A stretch of 40,223 nt of DNA, from the NCBI GenBank assembly GCA_964430915.1, contig CAYSHT010000003.1, forward strand, positions 1 through 40,223, written 5' to 3'. Made by a program: the position numbers and the translations under genes. Source of the stretch: JAFGBH01 sp964430915. GTDB taxonomy: Bacteria; Desulfobacterota; Syntrophia; Syntrophales; UBA2210. The notes beneath the pieces were generated by a model, which was given only the letters and a program-made list of their open reading frames with translations, made no database searches and was not told the origin of the DNA. Of the stretch, positions 33,845-40,223 are shown in pieces. How positions within the stretch are numbered: the first letter of the stretch is position 1; each line of letters opens with the position of its first letter.

Positions 33845-35988
33845 CTATTCCCTGTGTTTCTTCTGTAATATCTTGATTCTCATTTCCGGTATTTTTCTTG
33901 AGGCCTCATCGGACCCCGGATTGATCTCATATGCATTAGTATAAGCCTTAAGGGCGTCAGTATACAGTCCTTTCTTTTCGTAGGACCTGCCAAGGTTCAG
34001 ATATACCATATCATCTTCCCTGTCATAGCCAAGCGATATTTTATAGTTCGCAATGGCCTTGTCGGTATCTCCCTTCTTGCCGTAGGCGTAACCAAGGCTC
34101 GAGTATAACTCCGACCTCTTTGCATCAATTTTTATCATTCTCTTATAGGCATCAATGGCCTTTCCATAGGATTTCTTCTTCATATAATAATCGGCAATTA
34201 TTGTAAGGACCTCGATACTCGGCTTGCCTTCGGCATACTTTTCATATTCCGATATGGCCTTATTTTCTTTGCCGATCTTCCTGTAGGCCTCGGCGAGGCT
34301 AAGATGTACCCCTCTGTCTTTCACGCCGTACTGCAGTGCCTTTTCGTAGTTAGAAACTGCCTTCTTATGTTTTTTTAACCGGTTATAGGTAAAGCCAAGT
34401 TTCAGGTAGGCTTGGGCGTTTTTGGGTGATACCTTCACAAACTTCTCGTACATATCAGCCGATTTTTTGTAATTCTTCAAGCGAAGATAATACTCGGCAA
34501 GCCGCTCCAAGGCATCTCTATCTCCAGGCGTTAACTTTAACACCTTACCGTATTCTGAAGCGGCATTCTTATAGTGTTTCGCCTTCTCATAGGCCACGCC
34601 CAGGTTAAAGTGTAAGACCGGATTGTTCGGCTTGAGGGTCGTCGCCTTTTTATAATTAGCAATCTCCCTCTTTCCCTCACCCTTTTTACCGTAGGCAAAG
34701 GCAATGTTTGCATAGGCGGAGGCATCATTCGGGGTTCTTTTTATCAACTTCCTGATCATCTCGATCGATTCATCATACATGGACATCTTCACATAGGCAT
34801 TCGAAAGGGCTTTCATGACAACAGGTTCATTTGGTTTATATTTCAATACCTTTTCATAGAGGTCTATCGCCTCTTTCGTCTTCCCCGTATTTTCGTATAT
34901 CTCTGCCATATTATAGAGNNNNNNNNNNNNNNNNNNNNNNNNNNNNNNNNNNNNNNNNNNNNNNNNNNNNNNNNNNNNNNNNNNNNNNNNNNNNNNNNNN
35001 NNNNNNNNNNNNNNNNNNCTATCGCCTCTTTCGTCTTCCCCGTATTTTCGTATATCTCTGCCATATTATAGAGGGCTTCGTAGTTGTTGGGGTTTAATCT
35101 CAGCGATGCCCCATAGTTTGCGGTAGCTCTTTTCCAGTTTCTCAGTTTTGCATAGGCATAGGCAATATTCGCATAGGCGACATCATCCTTTGGATTGATT
35201 CCGATTATCTTTCTGTATAGCGGTATGGCATCGTCATATCTTTTATTGTTCCTGTATATCGTCGACAGCTCGACAAGGGCCGTTATATCGTCCGGTTTGA
35301 TCTTGAGGACCTCTTTGTATTCCGAGATTCCCTTCTTTATGTTGCCCGATGAAACGTAAAGTTTCGCCAGCATCTTGCGCGCACCTGTGTCTTCCTTTTT
35401 CATTTTCACGGCGCGTTCAAGATACTCAATCCTTGACTTTCCGCTATCGGAATTCTTGGCGAATCGCAGCCAGTCCTGCGGCATAATCTTCACATCGATC
35501 GGCAGTGATGCTATCGTTGTACCCTGATAATTGACCCTTATCTTGAAATCACGGGCATCTTCGGTCACCACCTTATCGACAAGGGCAACTCCTTCGTACA
35601 ATATCCCGAGGTCGTTTTCACCACCGACACCCTCAATATCGACGGTAACTCCCCGTTCAAAAATCGACTCCGTTTCAACATCTTTTACGACAAACTCATC
35701 TCGATAGGAGACAGTGAATGTACTTTGCCCATCCAACCGGTATTCTTCCCCATTTTTCTCAATAGTTAAAAAGTAGAAAAGTGGTTCTCTCTCGAAAAAG
35801 GTCACCAGGAAGGTGTTCCTGATCCTGGCGATATATTTTGACGAAAAGACCAGGTCCTCCATAATGGAGCTCGTAAAAATGACACCTGCTATAAAGGCTA
35901 CTGCCGCAATAGCAACTATCGTCCATATCTTTCTGGAAGGGCCCCTGCCCTCTTTTTCTTCTGCCCTTCGAGGCCTGTCATAGTCCAT
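33845..35988 (-). CDS. Membrane-anchored TPR protein (interrupted by N gap)
   Basis: A large TPR protein split in this assembly by 100 N. It begins with a short cytoplasmic basic segment (about 1-23), one membrane helix (about 24-42, IWTIVAIAAVAFIAGVIFTS), a periplasmic beta-rich domain (about 60-175), then at least twelve TPR units with Pro at the end of many (for example NPNNYEALYNMAEIYENTGK). The N gap is flanked by identical 55-base segments, and removing the N and one copy gives one frame of 663 codons including the stop. It starts six bases after the xer stop and lies five bases before kdsA. It is probably an envelope scaffold. The function is unknown. Confidence 0.85.
34919..35018. other. 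Assembly gap of 100 N
   Basis: Exactly 100 N within the TPR gene. The 55 bases on its left (34864-34918) and right (35019-35073) are identical, which suggests an unresolved overlap rather than missing sequence. Confidence 0.95.
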
Positions 35989-35994
35989 ATATTG

Positions 35995-36882
35995 TTATCC
36001 TCGTGGATGATATTTCTTATGTATATCCTTCAACCTTTCCCGCGTTATATGTGTGTATATCTGAGTCGTCGATATATCCGAATGCCCCAGCATAACCTGT
36101 ACAGAGCGAAGATCAGCGCCCCCTTCGAGGAGGTGTGTGGCAAAAGAATGTCTGAATGTATGGGGATGAACCTTCTTCATCAACCCGGCCTTCATAGCAT
36201 ATTTTCTCACGATCTTCCAGAATCCCTGACGCGTGAGGCCCTTTCCCGACCGGTTCAAAAAGATGATATTTGTGGTATCCTCCCTGAGCAGTTTCGGCCG
36301 CGCCTTTTCCAAATAGGTATTGAGACATTCAAAGGCCGTTCTCCCGATCGGTACTATCCGCTCTTTGCTTCCCTTCCCCAAAACGATAAGGTAGCCCATC
36401 TGCCAATTAACATTGTTCGTTGTGAGAGAAACCAGCTCCGAAACACGAATGCCCGTTGCGTACATAAGCTCAAGCATCGCAGCGTCTCGTACACCGAGTA
36501 ATGTCTTTAAATCGGGCTTCTCAAGCAGAATGTTGACCTCCTCCTTGCTCAAGGTATCGGGAAGGCGCATCCATACTTTGGCAAGATCTATGTTTGACAC
36601 GGGATTTTCATCTATGATCTTTTCAATCAAGAGATACTTATAGAACCCCCGTATCGCTGCCAGAGTCCTGTTCACGGAATTTGAAACCAATCCTCCGCTT
36701 TTCAGATACCCCAGGAGTGCCACGATATCATCTGAGGTAATCTTACCAATTTTCTGAATTCCCCTTTTCTCGACAAAATCGATAAAACGGTTCAGGTCCC
36801 TGCTGTAGGCCTCCAGGGTATTCAGGGAAACACCCTTCTCAACGGCAAGGAAATTTAAATATTCATCAACGTGACGATACAC
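35995..36882 (-). CDS. Tyrosine recombinase XerC/XerD-type
   Basis: A 295-residue tyrosine recombinase. The N-terminal core-binding SAM-like domain (1 to about 95) has FLAVEKGVSLNTLEAYSRDL. The catalytic domain has Arg in ATGIRVSELVSL, Lys in VLGKGSKERIVPIG, HTFRHSFATHLLEGGADLRS, GHSDISTTQIYTHI and the nucleophile Tyr therein. It is closest to XerD by the C-terminal ending. It acts in chromosome dimer resolution at a dif site, or as an unassigned integrase. The start at GTG 36882 fits the normal length; the ATG at 36945 adds an unrelated segment. No phage genes are near, so housekeeping is likely. Confidence 0.94.
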   Translation of the reverse strand: MYRHVDEYLNFLAVEKGVSLNTLEAYSRDLNRFIDFVEKRGIQKIGKITSDDIVALLGYLKSGGLVSNSVNRTLAAIRGFYKYLLIEKIIDENPVSNIDLAKVWMRLPDTLSKEEVNILLEKPDLKTLLGVRDAAMLELMYATGIRVSELVSLTTNNVNWQMGYLIVLGKGSKERIVPIGRTAFECLNTYLEKARPKLLREDTTNIIFLNRSGKGLTRQGFWKIVRKYAMKAGLMKKVHPHTFRHSFATHLLEGGADLRSVQVMLGHSDISTTQIYTHITRERLKDIHKKYHPRG

Positions 36883-37019
36883 TCTACCACCGCCTAAGTA
36901 CCAATTATATTGACGCAGTCTAAAAAATAGGAGAAAGGAATGCAAGTATGATATCTCCTGATGAGGGTATGAAATGAAAATAGTCCTAGGATATAACTTT
37001 CTCCATTAAGCAAAATATC

Positions 37020-39107
37020 TTATTTTTTGTCCATGGATCGAATCTGATTACCGATTATGTCCTTTATTATCGAAGTTATCCTCTTCTCTTCTATTTGGTA
37101 GACCGATATGCCAACTTTCTTACGGGCATTTTCGTGAATGTATTCCTCGACATTTTGATCTCCCATAAGGCTCACCAGTTCCCACACCATCTCGGAAACC
37201 AGATCCTGATTACCGGTTGAATGATACAATCCGACGAGGGCAAGCTTCGCCTCTACACTATCAGGAACTCTTTTCAGATACGTTTTCCAGTAGTGGATGG
37301 ACTTGTCATACTCTCCCCTTCTACGAAACACCTCTGCAATAATGGCATAAGGTATTGTCCTTTTATCATTTGTCCTCACTATCTCCTCGGAGAGCTCCAA
37401 GGCGTCTTCATGACGATCGAGCTTTAACAATATAAAACTTTTGAGTTCCCTGAATTCGATATTGTCACGATTTACCCTATGTGCTCTATCAATATATCCC
37501 AACGCCTCCTCTGTCTTTCCCTCTTTCAGCTTAATGACCGCAATACCCGCTAAAGCCGGGGAATACTCCGGTATAATCAAAAGGGCCCGTCTGTAGTGAC
37601 CGAGGGCGATGTCATCTCTTCTCTCGCCCCTGTAAACCTGACCCAGATTATAGTAAAGAATTACCTCGTCACTTTGTGTCAGATATCTTCGCAGATTTAA
37701 GGCCGCGTTAAATTCCTTCAAGGCCTCCTGTCTATAGCCATGACTCAGATACACCTGTCCGAGATTGGAATGCACACGACTCAGCGCCGGGTATTTTTGG
37801 ATATTATCCAACCACATCGTATAGTTGTATTTTAATGTTTCATTTCTCATATGAACGGTAAGACATACCCCCATCAATAAAATCACCATCCCCAATGCAA
37901 CGACAATCTGGAGAGATTTTCTGTAGGAGAAGTAATCGAGGACATGGATTAAGAGGATCCCTATTGGTACGAAGAGGAACATCGAGGGGATATAGTTCCT
38001 GTGTTCATAGATGAGCTCCAGGGGAATGAAGGAACTCTCGATTATGTGATTGAGGAAAAAGAAGATGATCGAAAAGGCGATAAGGGGCCTTCTCTTCGAT
38101 ACAAAACATGCGAGCCCGACGGTTGCAAGTATTAGAAGTATCGCCGGGAGGGTTGTAAAGGGATGGAAAAGAGAGGTGGAGATGTCGATGTCGTGAATGA
38201 GGGCGAGTCTCGAACTCAGGGGATAGAAAAGAAGCGAGAGATAAAAGACAACAATCCTCGGTTCCGTCAGGAGTCTCTCGGTCAGTGTAAAGGGCCTCGA
38301 TGCATACCCTCCCAGTATTGATGAAAGATCCGTAAAATATGCACCCAGGAAAAGGAGGATGAGAAGGGGGAGTATAAAGAGCTTCGCGTTTCTTCCTATT
38401 GTCTCTTTCGATATGCCCTGGATGAGAAAGAGGTCGTAGAGGAATATACTCACCGGTAACATGGCGGCATTCTGCTTCGTCCCGAAGGCGAGAAGGGCGG
38501 CAAGGAGAGAAAAGATAAAAAAGAGGATACCTTTCCATGTCTTCTCTCCCGTCCTTCCCTTAAGATAACAATACATGGAGATGAGATAAAACATGCCAAC
38601 CATGCTTGCCATCCTCTGGACTATTATACTTACGGCGGTCACCTGAACGGGATTTATGGCCCACAGAAAGGATGACAGAATGGCGATGGCATATGCACTC
38701 TTTTCATACCGCTCTTTCAGGAGGGGAAGTTTCAGTGTATTGTAGATGAGAAGAAAGAGAAAGACTGAAGTAATATAGTGAATCATGAGATTCACCAGGT
38801 GGTAGCCGAAGGTGTCAAGACCGCCTGCATAGTAGTTGAGGGCAAAGCTGAAATAGGAGACGGGTCTTCTGATCACTCCCCGTATATGAAAGGTATTCTT
38901 TATCTGTTCCCAGGACAGGTCCTTCAGATGGATATTGACATTTTCCGTAATGTTATAGTGATCATCGAAATGCCATTCTCCCTGGAGGCTGTTTCCGTAA
39001 ATGACAGAAAGCACCACAAAAAGGGCACAAAAGGTAAATATATACCTCCTCGCCTCGGGAAAATGCCACTTCATATTTAAATCAAAACCGTCGTCGCTTG
39101 TTGGCAT
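37020..39107 (-). CDS. TMTC-like polytopic membrane protein with C-terminal TPRs
   Basis: A 695-residue protein from ATG 39107 (AAAAGG upstream). An N-terminal hydrophobic part (about 1-425) holds some ten helices with NSLQGEWHFDDHYNITENV, RRPVSYFSFALNYYAGGLD and GYHLVNLMIHYITSVFLFLL, which resemble PMT/TMTC-type glycosyltransferases with an acidic DD loop. The C-terminal part (about 440-690) has TPR units such as SRVHSNLGQVYLSHGYRQEA. It may transfer mannose or another sugar from a lipid carrier to a protein. The donor and acceptor are unknown. It follows a related gene by 25 bases. Confidence 0.85.
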   Translation of the reverse strand: MPTSDDGFDLNMKWHFPEARRYIFTFCALFVVLSVIYGNSLQGEWHFDDHYNITENVNIHLKDLSWEQIKNTFHIRGVIRRPVSYFSFALNYYAGGLDTFGYHLVNLMIHYITSVFLFLLIYNTLKLPLLKERYEKSAYAIAILSSFLWAINPVQVTAVSIIVQRMASMVGMFYLISMYCYLKGRTGEKTWKGILFFIFSLLAALLAFGTKQNAAMLPVSIFLYDLFLIQGISKETIGRNAKLFILPLLILLFLGAYFTDLSSILGGYASRPFTLTERLLTEPRIVVFYLSLLFYPLSSRLALIHDIDISTSLFHPFTTLPAILLILATVGLACFVSKRRPLIAFSIIFFFLNHIIESSFIPLELIYEHRNYIPSMFLFVPIGILLIHVLDYFSYRKSLQIVVALGMVILLMGVCLTVHMRNETLKYNYTMWLDNIQKYPALSRVHSNLGQVYLSHGYRQEALKEFNAALNLRRYLTQSDEVILYYNLGQVYRGERRDDIALGHYRRALLIIPEYSPALAGIAVIKLKEGKTEEALGYIDRAHRVNRDNIEFRELKSFILLKLDRHEDALELSEEIVRTNDKRTIPYAIIAEVFRRRGEYDKSIHYWKTYLKRVPDSVEAKLALVGLYHSTGNQDLVSEMVWELVSLMGDQNVEEYIHENARKKVGISVYQIEEKRITSIIKDIIGNQIRSMDKK

Positions 39108-39132
39108 GGTACTTACCTTTTCATATCTGACA

Positions 39133-40223
39133 TTACTGTCCGGCAATAAGTCTTAAGTTATTTCGAGCTTCCCTGTAATCAGGCCTGAATGTAAGCGCCT
39201 TTTTGAAACTCTCCACCGCATCATCCATCCTTCCTAGCCTCGCGAAAGCAACGCCCAGGTTGTTATATACCTCGGCATATTCCGAATTTATCTCCAAGGC
39301 CTTTAAAAAAAACTCCATACCATCTTCATGTTTCCCTTTGCTTGTCTGCACAACCCCCATGTTATTTAGCCACTCCCCTTTTTCACTTTCTGACATTTTC
39401 AGTGATCCTGATCTGTCCAGATAAAACTCCGCCTCCTCAATCCGACCACTTTCTATGAGAAGAGAAGCATAATTAATATGAACGCTTGCTCCATGGTGAT
39501 GGGGATAGGCATCCATCTTTATCAGATAATATTTTTCGGCATCATTATAATTCTTTTTATCATAGAGCAGCTCTGCAAGACCATCGGCATAAAAATAATT
39601 CTCGAAATTCACCACCTCCTGATGAAAGAATACCTCTTCGTCATGCCAGAGGCTTCTATTGAGGATATGAGAATAGACACCGAAATAAAGTGTGATGACA
39701 CAGAGAATAGCAATGGTCAGTGCTTCTCTTCTTTTGAGAGCCTTCTTAATAATCCAGGCAACACCTACCGTGAAGAGTGCCATCGGAAGATAGAGCCAGC
39801 GCATGGAGATCAGCGTCACCGCTTTTGTAGGAATTACATTGAGTACGGGAATGATAATAATCAAAAAAGCAAGGAGAGAAAACACCAAAATCCTATTTTT
39901 CCTCTTGAACCACAGAACAAAGCCAAGAGCAAAAATAACTACTATTGAAAGGAGTGCCTGCCATTCAAAAAAAGAAGGAGGATAGGGAACAATAAAACTA
40001 TGTAACCCGTGGGGGAAAAGGATACAATTGAGGTTATAGAGGATAATATAGGGAACATAATAGATCCTTGCCAGTAAATCATTTACGTCGAAGGGAGGAA
40101 GGAGGAGGTTTGTCACACTTTTTCTGAGGACAAAATAGATGATGACAACAATTAGATAGGGAAAATATATGCCCGCCTTTTTGAAAAAAACCTCCCTTCT
40201 CTTGGATAACATTGTCTGATAGA
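39133..40223 (-). CDS. TMTC-like membrane/TPR protein, C-terminal part (partial)
   Basis: The frame is open to the window edge and no ribosome site precedes its first ATG (40212), so its start probably lies outside. The visible 359 residues from that ATG start with helices (YLIVVIIYFVLRK, ALLSIVVIFALGFVLWF, VLISLLAF-like segments and LAILCVITLYFGVYSHI), followed by TPR units (about 230-355) such as AEVYNNLGVAFARLGRMDDA. It has the same layout as the following gene at 37020-39107, so the two seem to be a tandem pair of related proteins. The N-terminal catalytic loop cannot be checked here. Confidence 0.82.
   Translation of the reverse strand, partial: YQTMLSKRREVFFKKAGIYFPYLIVVIIYFVLRKSVTNLLLPPFDVNDLLARIYYVPYIILYNLNCILFPHGLHSFIVPYPPSFFEWQALLSIVVIFALGFVLWFKRKNRILVFSLLAFLIIIIPVLNVIPTKAVTLISMRWLYLPMALFTVGVAWIIKKALKRREALTIAILCVITLYFGVYSHILNRSLWHDEEVFFHQEVVNFENYFYADGLAELLYDKKNYNDAEKYYLIKMDAYPHHHGASVHINYASLLIESGRIEEAEFYLDRSGSLKMSESEKGEWLNNMGVVQTSKGKHEDGMEFFLKALEINSEYAEVYNNLGVAFARLGRMDDAVESFKKALTFRPDYREARNNLRLIAGQ

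Noticed and set aside
33845..35988. Repeated similar segments suggesting a CRISPR or tandem DNA repeat
   Set aside because: The repetition is at protein level (TPR units of 34 residues), with diverged DNA. The only exact repeat flanks the N gap and is explained by assembly.
35995..36882. Xer recombinase as a phage or island integrase
   Set aside because: No tRNA attachment site, direct repeats or phage genes lie nearby, and the protein matches housekeeping XerC/D in length and motifs.
38005..38538. A 177-codon open frame inside the TMTC-like gene
   Set aside because: It overlaps a gene with clear family features on the same strand in another frame, and its own sequence shows no domain and an odd composition.

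Overview
The window looks like part of a chromosome from a Gram-negative deltaproteobacterium (Desulfobacterota, perhaps Syntrophales-like). The main reason is the block kdsA-kdsC-lptC-lptA-lptB-rpoN-hpf-ptsN-hprK-rapZ, a gene order typical of that group. LPS/KDO genes, sigma-54 and a split Mrp-type antiporter fit this. A 100-base run of N shows the sequence is a draft scaffold. Base composition looks moderate and even, and I see no prophage, insertion sequence or CRISPR array.

Left part (1-5.4 kb): the 3' end of a hemW-like gene, then on the + strand a small two-helix membrane protein translationally coupled to a large MrpD/NuoL-like antiporter subunit. A strong bidirectional terminator follows, then on the - strand a tRNA-Met(CAT) with its own promoter. 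After that come a secreted FG-GAP propeller protein, endonuclease IV and a PGPGW-like membrane protein.

Middle part (5.4-24.3 kb), all on the - strand: read in the direction of transcription it runs LysE exporter, coaBC, family-4 uracil-DNA glycosylase, a palindromic repeat, NfeD protease, slipin, MtnX-like HAD phosphatase and a second MrpD/NuoM-like subunit. The last carries an in-frame TAA. Next come a 1144-residue sensor kinase, a REC-PAS-kinase, a single-domain response regulator and two tandem-domain universal stress proteins. The run ends with Mrp subunits E, B, F, G, MbhD-like, MbhE-like, C and D. The antiporter genes are thus interleaved with a complete signalling and stress module. 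No MrpA is present; its usual C-terminal domains are separate small genes and several D-type subunits stand in for its channel part.

Right part (24.3-40.2 kb): a divergent M23 endopeptidase gene, then on the - strand the two TMTC-like TPR membrane proteins, a Xer recombinase, a TPR protein interrupted by the N gap, kdsAC, lptCAB, rpoN, hpf, ptsN, hprK and rapZ. Good sigma-70-like promoters lie ahead of lptC and hpf, dividing this run into transcription units.

The most notable points are the interleaved Mrp/signalling locus, the premature stop in one antiporter gene, a phosphatase whose catalytic motif lies upstream of any normal start codon, an assembly gap that appears to be artificial, and two families of dispersed palindromic repeats. 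No stretch above 300 bases lacks a gene.
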